NCBI RefSeq assembly: GCF_001657485.1
Contig: NZ_LXFU01000053.1
Span: 39,377 to 103,376 of the forward strand
Length of the DNA stretch: 64,000 nucleotides
Direction: 5' to 3'
From: Rhizobium sp. WYCCWR10014
GTDB lineage: Bacteria; Pseudomonadota; Alphaproteobacteria; Rhizobiales; Rhizobiaceae
Positions 23,684-32,270 of this stretch are shown one piece after another (the first letter of the stretch is position 1; each line of letters begins with the position of its first letter). The notes beneath the pieces are model-generated. The model did not search any database and was not told the DNA's origin. It saw only the letters and a program-made list of their open reading frames with translations. The position numbers and the translations under genes were made by a program.

Positions 23684-26359
23684 ATGATGAATCTGACGGC
23701 GCAGACACCCGCCCCCACGACGCCTGCGGTGATCGGACTGACAAGCATCGAGGCCGAGGAACGCCTCGCCGAGCTTGGACCCAACACGCTGCCCGAGCCT
23801 GAGCCCCCATCGCCGCTGCGGGTCTTTCTCATCCAATTTCGCAATCCGATCATCTACATCCTCTTGCTGGCATCGGCGCTCTCGTTTGCGACCGGCAGAA
23901 TCGAAGACGGCCTGTTCATTCTCGTCGTGCTTCTGATCAATGCCTCCATAGGCACCTACCAGGAGTATTCTGCGGATCGAGCGGCCGCCGCCCTTCGCAA
24001 GCTTGAGCAGCCGTCGGCCAGGGTCATACGGGACGGCGTGGCTTGCAGGATCGAGGCCAAGCGGCTGGTCGTGGGCGACCTCGTTCTTCTGGAATCCGGC
24101 GACCGAATCCCTGCCGATCTGATGCTTGTCGATGCAAGTGATCTCCGATGCGACGAGTCGCTTCTGACCGGCGAGTCGATGCCGGTCCCCAAAGGGCGAA
24201 CCGTCGAAGGATCGTCGGATGAAACCGCCAGTTCCATGCTGCTCGCGGGTTCCTTGGCGACGCGCGGGCGAGCCAAGGGCGTCGTGACCGCTACGGGTAC
24301 CGCGACGATGCTTGGCGGCATCGCCGCTGAGTTGGGAAGAGCCAATTCGTCGCAGCCCCCGCTTGTTGCCCGTCTGGCGAAGTTCACGAATGCGCTCGCG
24401 GTTTTCGTAGGATTGGCAGCTTTGGTGCTGGTCGTCGCGGGCTTCCTGCGGGGTCTCCCTCTGCACGATCTTGTCATGATGTCCGTAGGTCTGGCGGTGA
24501 GCGCTGTTCCCGAAGGGCTCCCGATCGCGATCTCCGTCGCGCTTGCCGTCAGCATGCGGCGGATGGCCGCCCGCAACGTCATCGTCCGAAGCATGCCGGC
24601 CGTTGAGGCCCTAGGTTCGACCACGATAATCGCCACGGATAAGACGGGTACCTTGACCAGCAACGTGCAGACGGTGACCGAAATTCGCCTGCCGGACGGC
24701 ACGGACATCGCCCTGGACGCCCATGCAGATCTCGACAAGTGCGAGATCAGGGCGAGCGGCCTGGACAGCGACCTTGTCCGCGAGAGGGCGCGCAGGCTGC
24801 TACGCGCTGCATTACTCGCAAACGAAGGAACCCTGGCTCGCCGCGACGATCTCTGGGTCGCCGCCGGAGACACGGTCGACGTGGCGCTTCTTGCAGCAGG
24901 ACGGAAGGCCGGGTTGGGACAGGAAGAGTTGAACGACCGATACCCGCTGGCGGCAAGGATCGCCTACGAGCCCGAGCACAAATACGCTGCATCCTTCCAC
25001 CATGGCAGTGATCGGATTCATGTCTTCGTCAAGGGGGCGTCGGAGGTGCTCATAGAAATGTCTGATCGCATGGACTCCGCCGGAAACGCAGTCGAAATCG
25101 ACCGTGCGTCGCTTTTGGCGCAGAAGGAAGAAATGGCCGCTCGAGGCCTCAGGGTGCTCGCGTTCGCCGAAGGGGAAATCAGCGCGTCCCTCGCCGGAAG
25201 CCTCGGACACGGTCACCTTGTCGATCTCGTGTTCTTGGGGCTGGCCGGACTGCAGGACCCGGTCCGGCCTGAAGTGCCGAACGCTATGAAAGACTGCCAC
25301 GCGGCGGGCGTGGAGGTCGTGATGGTGACCGGGGACGACCCGCGGACTGCTGCCGCGATTGCCCGAGATGCCGGCCTGGGCTTTCACGCGGGCCAAGTCG
25401 TTTCGGGCCACGACATCGATGAAGCCGCTCGAGCGGGCGACCAACGGCTGGACGAAATTACGAGAGAGGCCCGCATCTACGCCCGCGTGCAGCCGGCGCA
25501 GAAATCGGCGATCGTCGCATCTCTGATCCGCAATGGCCACATCGTCGCCGTCACCGGAGACGGCGTGAACGACGGTCCGGCGTTGAAGAAGGCGCATGTC
25601 GGCGTCGCGATGGGACTCAGGGGAACGGAGGTGGCGAAGGAAAGCGCCGATCTTGTCGTCACGGACGACAACTTTGCATCCATCGTCGCGGGGATCTCAG
25701 AAGGCCGGGCGGCCTATCGCAACATCCGCAAGGTGGTGCTGATGTCGGTCGCAACGGGCGCCGCCGAGGTCCTGCTCTTCATGCTCGCGCTGCCGTTCGG
25801 CCTGCCCATGCCGCTCCTCCCTGTTCAGCTTCTATGGCTCAATCTCGTGACAAACGGCATCCAGGACGTCGCCCTTGCGGGCGGCAGGCCGGAAGGAGAC
25901 GAACTGGCGGGGCCGCCACGTTCTCCGCTCGAACCTGTCCTCGACCGGACGATGATCCGGCGCGTCGTCCAATCGACGGTCGTGATCGGCGGAGCAGCGT
26001 TCCTGGCATTCCAGTGGATGATTGCGCATGGATATGGCGTTCCCGAAGCCCGCAACATAACGCTTCTCATCTTCGTGATGTTCGAGAACGTCCAGACCCT
26101 GGCATGCTCCTCCGAAAGACGATCGATATTCTCCGTCGATATCCTTCGGAACCGGTTCCTGCTCCTCAGCGTGCTCGCCGCCCAGACGATCCACATCTCG
26201 GCGATGTACGTGCCGTGGCTTAGCGGAACGCTCGGCCTGTCGCCAATCACGCCTCTTGAATGGGGCCTCAGCATGCTGATCGCTAGCTCCCTCGTTCTCG
26301 TGACCGAGGTCGACAAGTTCGTCTCCCGGCGACGCCGCGATCGTTCATCCCATGCTTGA
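23684..26359 (+). CDS. P2-type cation-transporting ATPase (Ca2+/Mg2+ type)
   Basis: An 891-residue P-type ATPase with an N-terminal cation-ATPase domain, PEGLP in M4 (VPEGLPIAISVAL, the P2 cation site), TGES in the actuator domain (LLTGESMPVPKG), DKTGTLTSNVQT, KGASE nucleotide site, GDGVNDGPAL and a C-terminal four- to six-helix block (LPVQLLWLNLVTNGIQDVAL). It resembles bacterial SERCA-like pumps; the ion is probably Ca2+ or Mg2+. The start is ATGATG at 23684/23687; GGAG spacing favours the second. A perfect FixK box lies upstream, and its 3' end overlaps the next box. Confidence 0.9.
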   Translation: MMNLTAQTPAPTTPAVIGLTSIEAEERLAELGPNTLPEPEPPSPLRVFLIQFRNPIIYILLLASALSFATGRIEDGLFILVVLLINASIGTYQEYSADRAAAALRKLEQPSARVIRDGVACRIEAKRLVVGDLVLLESGDRIPADLMLVDASDLRCDESLLTGESMPVPKGRTVEGSSDETASSMLLAGSLATRGRAKGVVTATGTATMLGGIAAELGRANSSQPPLVARLAKFTNALAVFVGLAALVLVVAGFLRGLPLHDLVMMSVGLAVSAVPEGLPIAISVALAVSMRRMAARNVIVRSMPAVEALGSTTIIATDKTGTLTSNVQTVTEIRLPDGTDIALDAHADLDKCEIRASGLDSDLVRERARRLLRAALLANEGTLARRDDLWVAAGDTVDVALLAAGRKAGLGQEELNDRYPLAARIAYEPEHKYAASFHHGSDRIHVFVKGASEVLIEMSDRMDSAGNAVEIDRASLLAQKEEMAARGLRVLAFAEGEISASLAGSLGHGHLVDLVFLGLAGLQDPVRPEVPNAMKDCHAAGVEVVMVTGDDPRTAAAIARDAGLGFHAGQVVSGHDIDEAARAGDQRLDEITREARIYARVQPAQKSAIVASLIRNGHIVAVTGDGVNDGPALKKAHVGVAMGLRGTEVAKESADLVVTDDNFASIVAGISEGRAAYRNIRKVVLMSVATGAAEVLLFMLALPFGLPMPLLPVQLLWLNLVTNGIQDVALAGGRPEGDELAGPPRSPLEPVLDRTMIRRVVQSTVVIGGAAFLAFQWMIAHGYGVPEARNITLLIFVMFENVQTLACSSERRSIFSVDILRNRFLLLSVLAAQTIHISAMYVPWLSGTLGLSPITPLEWGLSMLIASSLVLVTEVDKFVSRRRRDRSSHA

Positions 26360-26369
26360 CGAAGATCAA
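26356..26369. promoter_or_regulatory. FixK/FNR box (perfect), overlapping a stop codon
   Basis: TTGAC-GAAG-ATCAA includes the TGA of the P2-type ATPase and is centred 64 bp before the stress protein start at 26427. It indicates a promoter inside the 3' end of the ATPase gene. Confidence 0.75.
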
Positions 26370-26426
26370 AGAACGTCGCCGCAAGTGCCGTTATCCTCTC
26401 GATATTCAACAAGAGAGGTGATCGAA

Positions 26427-27260
26427 ATGTCCATTCGCACGGTAATGAGCATCCTGACTTCCAAATATTTCGACGAAGACCTGAAGGCCGCCGTGGAGTT
26501 TTGCGGAGCCTCCGGAGCGCATCTCAGCGCGGTCGTGATCTGCATGGGCGCGTCGCCGATGATGGGAGAATACAACTCCTTATCCACCGTCTGGCTGGAA
26601 GAACGCCAGCGCGAAATCGAGGAACTCGTCAAGAAAGCCGAAGAGATCAAGGCGTATCTCTCGAGCACCGGACTGTCCTACGACGTGCAGGACGTCTATA
26701 CGGAATATGCTTTTGCGCGGGAGGACGTTGCAGAACGGGCGCTCTACGCGGACGTCGTACTCGTCGGCCGCCAAGCCTGCAAGGACGAGGAACTCCAGAA
26801 ACGGGTCATGGATGGCGCTCTGTTCCAGACGCCGACGCCGGTCATCATCAACCGTGGACGCCGGCCGCTCTCTTCAACTTCAAAATCGATCGTACTGGCA
26901 TGGGATTCGAGCGACGAGGCGTCGCGTGCCGCAAGGCAGGCCCTCGACCTGTTGAAGACGGCGGACTGCGTCTACGTGACGATGGTCGATCCAGTCTCGC
27001 GAGAGCGGGTGAATGGAGAAGAACCAGGCGCCGACATCGCGAGCTTCCTCGCCCGTCACGGGGTCAAGGTTCAGGTGGATCGCGTGGCCAGCGGCGGAAA
27101 CACGGCCGACGAGGTCCTGAGGCGACATGCGATGGATGTGAACGCCGACTTGATCGTCATGGGAGCATACAATCACCCTCGCTGGCAGCAGACGCTCTTC
27201 GGAGGCGTGACGCGCAACATGATCGAGCAAAGCAGCATGCCAATATTCATGGCGCATTGA
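26427..27260 (+). CDS. Universal stress protein, tandem UspA domains
   Basis: A 277-residue tandem UspA protein. The second domain carries DLIVMGAYNHPRWQQTLFGG, a form of the G-2x-G-9x-G nucleotide motif, before the final strand MPIFMAH. It is more divergent from the proteins at 92 and 20426 than those are from each other. The ATG at 26427 follows AGAGAGGTG; the frame extends upstream to 26352 without similarity. Its own FixK box overlaps the end of the preceding gene. Confidence 0.85.
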   Translation: MSIRTVMSILTSKYFDEDLKAAVEFCGASGAHLSAVVICMGASPMMGEYNSLSTVWLEERQREIEELVKKAEEIKAYLSSTGLSYDVQDVYTEYAFAREDVAERALYADVVLVGRQACKDEELQKRVMDGALFQTPTPVIINRGRRPLSSTSKSIVLAWDSSDEASRAARQALDLLKTADCVYVTMVDPVSRERVNGEEPGADIASFLARHGVKVQVDRVASGGNTADEVLRRHAMDVNADLIVMGAYNHPRWQQTLFGGVTRNMIEQSSMPIFMAH

Positions 27261-27479
27261 CGGGGGAGGACACGGCCGCGCTCATGCGCTGCCGTGCCGG
27301 AGTGGCGGCATTTCGCATTCACACGATGGGTACGACCATCTCCATCAGCGACGCCGCCGCTGGTCTCTACAAGATGGTCAACGTGTTGGTGTTGCAAGGG
27401 TCGCTCGCTCTTCATACGCAAGGGTCACTTCTGGCCGGAAGTCGCGGCTCGCCTGCTGTCGAGCCCTTCGCTTGGCGCC

Positions 27480-28277
27480 TTAGCCCGGCATCACCGTCCC
27501 CCAGTTCCGATACAAAATGTATGCGGCAACCACGAAGATGAGCGCTGCGAAGAGGCGGTTGAGGATGTTCTTGTAGGCGCTGAGCCGCGCAGCGAGCAAC
27601 ATGCCAAAAACGCCGCCGACAATGCCACCGCCAATAAACTCGGAGGCAAGCCACCAATCCACCAAGCCTGAACTGGCATAGTTCAAGGCCGTGGCCAGTC
27701 CGAACGCAGCGACGGAGAGGAGAGATGTGCCGATCGCGTTGATCATCGGCATGCCCGTCGCCAGCATGAGGCCGGGGACGATCAGGAAGCCCCCGCCGAT
27801 GCCGAAGAAGCCGGATGCAACGCCGGCGGCGAGTGCCACGGCGGCGGTGGCAAGGCACATCTTAAGATCGATGGGCCGACATTCTGCCGATACTGGCTTC
27901 CTGGGCTTCAACATCAGGACGCCGACGACGAGCATGAGAATGCCGAACAGGAAAATCAGGCGATCTCCGTCCATCGCCTTGCCGAGACTGGAGCCGCCGA
28001 GGGCGCCGATGACGCCGAGCGCGGAGAAGACGGCCGCGCAGCGCCACCAGACGTGCGCCTTGATCGCGTGACTTGCGAAGTTCGCGAAGGCATTCACCGA
28101 GACCGCAAGCGCACCCGTTCCAATCGCGATGTGCGGCTGGGTCACGCCAACCACGTAGAGTAGTAGCGGCGTCGCCAGGATGGACCCGCCGCCGCCGAGC
28201 AGGCCGAGCATGAAGCCGACGATCCCGCCGGAGCCAACGGCCGCCAAAATGGAGGTGTTCACGTCCGCCTGCTCCAT
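27480..28277 (-). CDS. TauE/SafE-family sulfite/anion exporter
   Basis: A 265-residue membrane protein with about seven to eight helices and the internally repeated glycine motifs of the family (MLGLLGGGGSILATPLL and GVASGFFGIGGGFLIVP). Family members move sulfite, sulfonates or other sulfur anions across the inner membrane. It is the last gene of the BigR-type operon and overlaps the preceding YeeE-like gene by 19 bp. Export of sulfite formed by the Blh dioxygenase is a reasonable role. Confidence 0.85.
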   Translation of the reverse strand: MEQADVNTSILAAVGSGGIVGFMLGLLGGGGSILATPLLLYVVGVTQPHIAIGTGALAVSVNAFANFASHAIKAHVWWRCAAVFSALGVIGALGGSSLGKAMDGDRLIFLFGILMLVVGVLMLKPRKPVSAECRPIDLKMCLATAAVALAAGVASGFFGIGGGFLIVPGLMLATGMPMINAIGTSLLSVAAFGLATALNYASSGLVDWWLASEFIGGGIVGGVFGMLLAARLSAYKNILNRLFAALIFVVAAYILYRNWGTVMPG

Positions 28278-28690
28278 ACTCTGTCAAACAAGGTCATCCC
28301 GACCAGCATGGCGATGACGAACAGGAACGTCTGGGGGAGGCCGACCGATAGGGATGCGACGGCCGGACCGGGACAGAAGCCACCGATCCCCCAGCCCAGG
28401 CCGAACAAGGCCGAACCCACGACCAGCGGAGCATCGATCCGACGGTTCGTCGGCACGTGGAAGCTGTCGTCGAAGGCGGGACGCTTCATCCGTTTCATCA
28501 CCTGCACGCCGATAAAGGCGACGACGACGGCGCCGCCGAGAACGAAGGCAAGGCTCGGATCCCAGGCGCCGAACACGTTGAGGAAGCCTTGGATCCGGAC
28601 CGGGTTCAGCATGCCGGAGAGGGACAGTCCGAAGCCGAAGACGATACCCGAGGCGAGAGCGGCCACGAATTTGTAGATGTTCCGGTTCAC
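28259..28690 (-). CDS. YeeE/YedE-family half-transporter (DUF6691-like)
   Basis: A 143-residue membrane protein starting at a GTG that overlaps the previous stop (GTGA). It has four predicted helices and the family motifs GLSLSGMLNPVRIQGFLNVF and GWGIGGFCPGPAVASL, the latter with the conserved Cys. YeeE/YedE proteins take up thiosulfate or other reduced sulfur through cysteine relays. It pairs with the adjacent half-size protein to form one channel. Confidence 0.85.
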   Translation of the reverse strand: MNRNIYKFVAALASGIVFGFGLSLSGMLNPVRIQGFLNVFGAWDPSLAFVLGGAVVVAFIGVQVMKRMKRPAFDDSFHVPTNRRIDAPLVVGSALFGLGWGIGGFCPGPAVASLSVGLPQTFLFVIAMLVGMTLFDRVWSRRT

Positions 28691-29097
28691 AGTCCGGGAC
28701 CTCGCAGAATTGCGACGGCGATAACGCCAGCCGTCAGGAACGTGGCGACCGCCACCATCGACCGCGGCGACAGGCGGGCAAGCCCAACCACGCCATGGCC
28801 GCTGGTGCAGCCCGATCCCATGCGCGAGCCGAAGCCGACGAGCAGCCCCGCGACGATGATCAGCGGCCAGCCGACGGTGATCTGAACAGCCGGCCAGCCG
28901 CCGAACACGAACAGGTATGCGAGTGGCCCGAGCAGCAGCCCGAGCACGAACGCAAGATTGGTGGTCAGTCCCACGCCTTGGGCGAGACGCCCGACGATCC
29001 CGCTGATCCCGGCAATCCGGCCGTTGAGGAGCAGAAGCATGACGGCCGACACGCCGATCAGCATGCCCCCGACCAATGATGGCAAATACGCGTTCAC
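28687..29097 (-). CDS. YeeE/YedE-family half-transporter
   Basis: A 136-residue membrane protein with helices and the conserved GSRMGSGCTSGHGVVGLARL motif containing the Cys thought to contact sulfur substrates. Its start overlaps the stop of the ArsR-type regulator and its stop overlaps the next start, so the genes are translationally coupled. It forms the other half of the sulfur transporter with 28259-28690. Confidence 0.85.
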   Translation of the reverse strand: MNAYLPSLVGGMLIGVSAVMLLLLNGRIAGISGIVGRLAQGVGLTTNLAFVLGLLLGPLAYLFVFGGWPAVQITVGWPLIIVAGLLVGFGSRMGSGCTSGHGVVGLARLSPRSMVAVATFLTAGVIAVAILRGPGL

Positions 29098-29441
29098 TTG
29101 TCATCCTTTACGCAGAAAATGTCATAGAGGGCGGCGACCAGTTGCGCGGCCTTCTCTTCCGTCAGGCGGTAGAAGATCTGTTTCCCCTCCCGCCGGGTTT
29201 CGACGATCCCGGAGCCACGCAGTACCGTCAGGTGCTGCGACAGATGCGGCTGGTGGAGGTCGAGCTTCGCTTCAAGCCCGCCGACCGAATACTCGCCTTC
29301 CACCAGGGTACAGACGATCATCAGGCGCGCCGGATGGGACAGCGTCTTCAGGAGGTTCGCTACCTCTCCGGCCCGGCTGGCCATCTCGGCGGGGGAAAGC
29401 CCCGCCCTCCTCATCGCATTTAGATCGGTGGTCATTCCCAT
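29094..29441 (-). CDS. bigR: ArsR-family repressor, BigR/SqrR-like
   Basis: A 115-residue winged-helix repressor (HTH: LEAKLDLHQPHLSQHLTVLR). It has two cysteines at the positions expected for the sulfide-sensing pair, one in LMIVCTLVEGE (about residue 44) and one in ALYDIFCVKDDK near the C-terminus. In BigR/SqrR these form a disulfide or tetrasulfide on exposure to reactive sulfur and release DNA. It overlaps the blh gene by 10 bp. An AT-rich palindrome upstream of blh is the expected operator. Confidence 0.83.
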   Translation of the reverse strand: MGMTTDLNAMRRAGLSPAEMASRAGEVANLLKTLSHPARLMIVCTLVEGEYSVGGLEAKLDLHQPHLSQHLTVLRGSGIVETRREGKQIFYRLTEEKAAQLVAALYDIFCVKDDK

Positions 29442-30730
29442 GCTGCTCCCTGTAATGCATCGAGCGGAAATTTGAGGTAGCGCTGGCCGTTGGCTTCCGG
29501 CTCCGGCAGGCGCCCGCCGCGGATGTTCACCTGCAGGGCATGCAGGATGAGCTTCGGCATCGGCAGCGTCTTGTCGCGCTTCGTCCTGAGCGCCACGAAT
29601 TCTTCTTCCGTCACGCCAGCAAGATGCGGGTTGAACTTCTTCTGATCGGCCACCGTGCTTTCCCAGCGAGGTGCCCGACCGTCTGGCTGGTAGTCGTGGC
29701 CGGTAAAGATCCGCGTCTCATCCGGGAGCGCGAGGATGTCCTGGATCGACTTCCACAGGACGCGGGCGTCACCGCCGGGGAAATCGGCGCGTGCCGTACC
29801 GCTGTCGGGCATGAAGAGCGTGTCGTGCACGAAGGCAGCGTCGCCGATCAAAAAGGTGATGGAGGCGAGCGTATGTCCAGGAGAGAACAGCACCTTGGCA
29901 TCGATCGAGCCGACCTTGAAGGTCTCGCCATGGGCAAACAGCCGGTCCCATTGCGAGCCGTCGGTGGCAAGCCCAGGCCAGTTGTAGATGCCCTTCCACA
30001 GCTTCTGGACGTCCACGACGCGCTCGCCGATCGCCATTTGTGCGCCGGTCTTCGATTGCAGATAATGGGCGGCGGAGAAGTGGTCGGCGTGCGGGTGGGT
30101 GTCGAGGATCCACTCGACCGTCAGCCCGTTGTCGTGGACGTAGTCGAGGATCGCGTCGGCATTGATGGTCGCCGTCGCACCGGCCCTCTCATCGAAGTCT
30201 AGCACCGGGTCAATGATGGCGCACTTGCGGGTCGCGGGATCGGACACCACGTACTGGACGCTCCAGGTTCGTTTATCGAAGAAGCCCTCCACCTGTGGAC
30301 GGCGCTCGGCCTGCTTCTCAAGCCAGCGTGCCGCGGCGCTGGTGTCGAAGCCGCGGCTGCGTCCGAACGCGACGACCTCGTCGGCAGATATGCGGCCGTC
30401 AAGAACCTCTCCGATGAGGTACAGGTTCAGCGACCGAGCACCGGTCTTGCAGTGGGCGAACGCAGGCCCTTCGGATTCGTCGAGCGCGCGTTGAAACGCA
30501 CGTATGTCCGCCTCAGTGATCGTGCCGGCCGTGACCGGGATGAACGCATAGGTCAGGCCGCGGTGCATCGCTTCCTGACTTTCCGCTTGCGTGCCCGGCT
30601 GTGAGGGATCCTCGTCGTCCGGTCGGTTGTTGATGAGGGTCTTGAAACCTTTGTCGCGGAGCGACTGGATGTCCTCAATACTCGGCTGCGGCGAGACGGA
30701 AAGCTTCTCGGATATCGTTGTAATGGGCAT
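29432..30730 (-). CDS. blh: Blh-like bifunctional rhodanese-type / ETHE1-type sulfur dioxygenase
   Basis: A 432-residue protein with an N-terminal DUF442 phosphatase-like sulfurtransferase domain (about 1-135, active-site loop AHCKTGARSLNLYLIG) and a C-terminal metallo-beta-lactamase domain of the persulfide dioxygenase type (WILDTHPHADHFSAAHYLQ, SPGHTLASITF, FTGHDYQPDG). It oxidises glutathione persulfide to sulfite and is the main target of BigR. The ATG at 30730 with CGGAG upstream is preferred, since the alternative at 30754 would place the operator over the start codon. It is the first gene of the operon. Confidence 0.87.
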   Translation of the reverse strand: MPITTISEKLSVSPQPSIEDIQSLRDKGFKTLINNRPDDEDPSQPGTQAESQEAMHRGLTYAFIPVTAGTITEADIRAFQRALDESEGPAFAHCKTGARSLNLYLIGEVLDGRISADEVVAFGRSRGFDTSAAARWLEKQAERRPQVEGFFDKRTWSVQYVVSDPATRKCAIIDPVLDFDERAGATATINADAILDYVHDNGLTVEWILDTHPHADHFSAAHYLQSKTGAQMAIGERVVDVQKLWKGIYNWPGLATDGSQWDRLFAHGETFKVGSIDAKVLFSPGHTLASITFLIGDAAFVHDTLFMPDSGTARADFPGGDARVLWKSIQDILALPDETRIFTGHDYQPDGRAPRWESTVADQKKFNPHLAGVTEEEFVALRTKRDKTLPMPKLILHALQVNIRGGRLPEPEANGQRYLKFPLDALQGAAWE

Positions 30731-30752
30731 GACTGGCTCCGGGTGAATTTTC

Positions 30753-30772
30753 ATTATATATTCTCATATAAT
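30753..30772. promoter_or_regulatory. Probable BigR operator
   Basis: An AT-rich inverted repeat, ATTATAT-N6-ATATAAT, lies 23 bp upstream of the blh start in otherwise GC-rich DNA. The AT-rich palindrome and its position match BigR sites, and it probably overlaps the promoter. Confidence 0.65.
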
Positions 30773-30849
30773 ATATATCGACGTTTCATCAAGGCCGGGC
30801 GCGGAACTTTGTGCTTGCCCTGTGGTTGCCGCGAAGAGGAGGACGCATC

Positions 30850-31207
30850 ATGGCCACGACAGCAAACCGAGTCAGCGCGCAGACATCAAACGAGATCAAC
30901 CGACGCCTGCGCTGGCAGATGGAGGATCGGCTCGCCTACTACGAGGCTCATTCCGACCAGATCGAATCCAGGCTGGCGGAACTGGACCGGGAGTGGGACA
31001 TCGAACGAACGCTCGAGGCGAACGCCTGGACATTGGCATTCACGGGAACTGTTCTGGCGGCCACGGTGGACAGCCGGCCATCGTGACGGGCTTGCTGTTA
31101 CAGCAAGCCGTCCAAGGAGGCACCCTCGCTGCCGATCCTGCGCAGGCTGGCCAGCCGCCGATCACGGAGCCGTCTCCGCACTTCGGGCGTGCCGACCTTG
31201 CGTTTGG
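30850..31207 (+). pseudogene. YgaP-like transmembrane-domain protein, frameshifted and truncated
   Basis: From the ATG at 30850 (GAGGAGG upstream) the protein reads a helical lead, then DIERTLEANAWTLAFTGTVL and AATVDSRPS before a stop at 31086. The expected continuation of YgaP-type (DUF2892-like) proteins is found in other frames: GLLLQQAVQGG in one and SLPILRRLASRR in the next. So two frameshifts precede the junction with the IS6 element at 31208. A protein of this type commonly accompanies rhodanese and sulfur-transport genes, so it probably belonged to the neighbouring sulfide locus. Confidence 0.55.
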
Positions 31208-31221
31208 GCGATGTCACGTTG
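31208..31221 (+). repeat. IS6 left terminal inverted repeat
   Basis: Fourteen bases, GCGATGTCACGTTG, identical to the reverse complement of 31999-32012. Confidence 0.65.
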
Positions 31222-31258
31222 CTTCATCAACGCCCGGTCAAGGCTTTTGTCTGGAACC

Positions 31259-31983
31259 TCAGACTGTTGCACCGGCCACGGCATTCCACTGCGCCATCGC
31301 GCGGATCCGATGAATGTGGGTGGCGAGGGCTGAGCGTTTTTGGTGCGGCGGGACGAAGAGATTTCGGATTGCTGAAAAGACTGAGATGAAACGTTGCAAG
31401 CCGCCGGCAGATCGAAATCCCTGCATCATCCGTTCTCGTTTTCGAAGTGGCACGTGAGAATTCTCCGCGCGATTGTTCAGCCCCTTGTGGGATCGATGTT
31501 CGACGCCGGGTATTACATCGCGCCTTGCCGCACCGTATGAGCGCAGTTTGTCGCCGACGATGCGCTTCGGCGACAGGCCTTGCTTCTTCAGCAGCCTGAC
31601 CAGCAATCGCTTGGCAGCCTTGGTATCGCGGCGGGCCTGGACGATCTCGTCGAGAACGTAGCCGTCCCGGTCAACGGCGCGCCAAAGCCAATGTTTCCGG
31701 CCGCCGATGGAAATCACCACCTCGTCCAAATGCCAGACATCCTTTTGCGACGGCTTCTTCTGCGCAAATGCTTGGCATAAGCCGCCCCGAATTTACGGCC
31801 CCATCGCCGGATCGTTTCGTAAGATACGACAATGCCCCGCTCCAACAGCATTTCCTCGACCAACCGCAGGCTCAACGGAAACCGGAAATACAGCCACACA
31901 GCATGGGCGATGATCTGCGGTGGAAAGCGGTGGTCCTTGTAACTGATCGTCGTCGAGCTCATCCTCGCCCAATTATCCGTCAA
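31259..31983 (-). pseudogene. IS6-family transposase, frameshifted
   Basis: The N-terminal part (31714-31983) has the family's lead KDHRFPPQIIAHAVWLYFRF, then VEEMLLERGIVVSYETIRRW. The catalytic part continues in another frame from about 31729: DEVVISIGGRKHWLWRAVDR (first Asp), the AKRLLVRLLKKQG region, VGDKLRSYGAAR (second Asp) and NNRAENSHVPLRKRERMMQG (Glu region). The shift lies in a purine-rich tract near 31720-31740. IS6 transposases are normally a single frame, so this is likely an inactivating mutation. Confidence 0.8.
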
Positions 31984-31998
31984 CCGTTAAGTTGCAGA

Positions 31999-32012
31999 CA
32001 ACGTGACATCGC
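31999..32012 (-). repeat. IS6 right terminal inverted repeat
   Basis: Reverse complement of the 14 bases at 31208-31221. The gap from here to 32270 holds no recognisable gene and is probably the promoter region of the following Tad-like genes. Confidence 0.65.
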
Positions 32013-32270
32013 AGTGCTTGGATAGCTCAGGCTGTTGAACGAAAATGCTGGAGAGGTCGCGGATGGCGCCGGGCGTGTCCCGCTTCCGGCTTCACTCACG
32101 CATGCGGATCCCCGCAAGCATGAATGAAAGATATGTCATTGCACGGCTATCCAAAATTCGCAGACATATACAATTTGCGCACGAAACATTGCGTCGGCAG
32201 TCCGCACTCCATCGGAAAACGCAGGAATTAACAAAGACTTAAGCACTTCGGATATTTCTTGCACATTAGT

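Larger units (their letters stand above)
31208..32012 (-). mobile_element. IS6-family insertion sequence (about 805 bp), defective
   Basis: The ends GCGATGTCACGTTG at 31208-31221 and its reverse complement at 31999-32012 delimit a segment of the size usual for IS6 elements, filled by a transposase gene in two frames. The flanking 8 bp (GCGTTTGG and AGTGCTTG) do not match, so no target duplication is seen. Either one side has been rearranged or the element formed an adjacent deletion, which would also explain the truncated gene on the left. Confidence 0.75.

Noticed and set aside
32045..32242. A 65-codon plus-strand frame between the IS6 element and the TadG-like gene.
   Set aside because: No ribosome-binding site or recognisable domain; probably non-coding.
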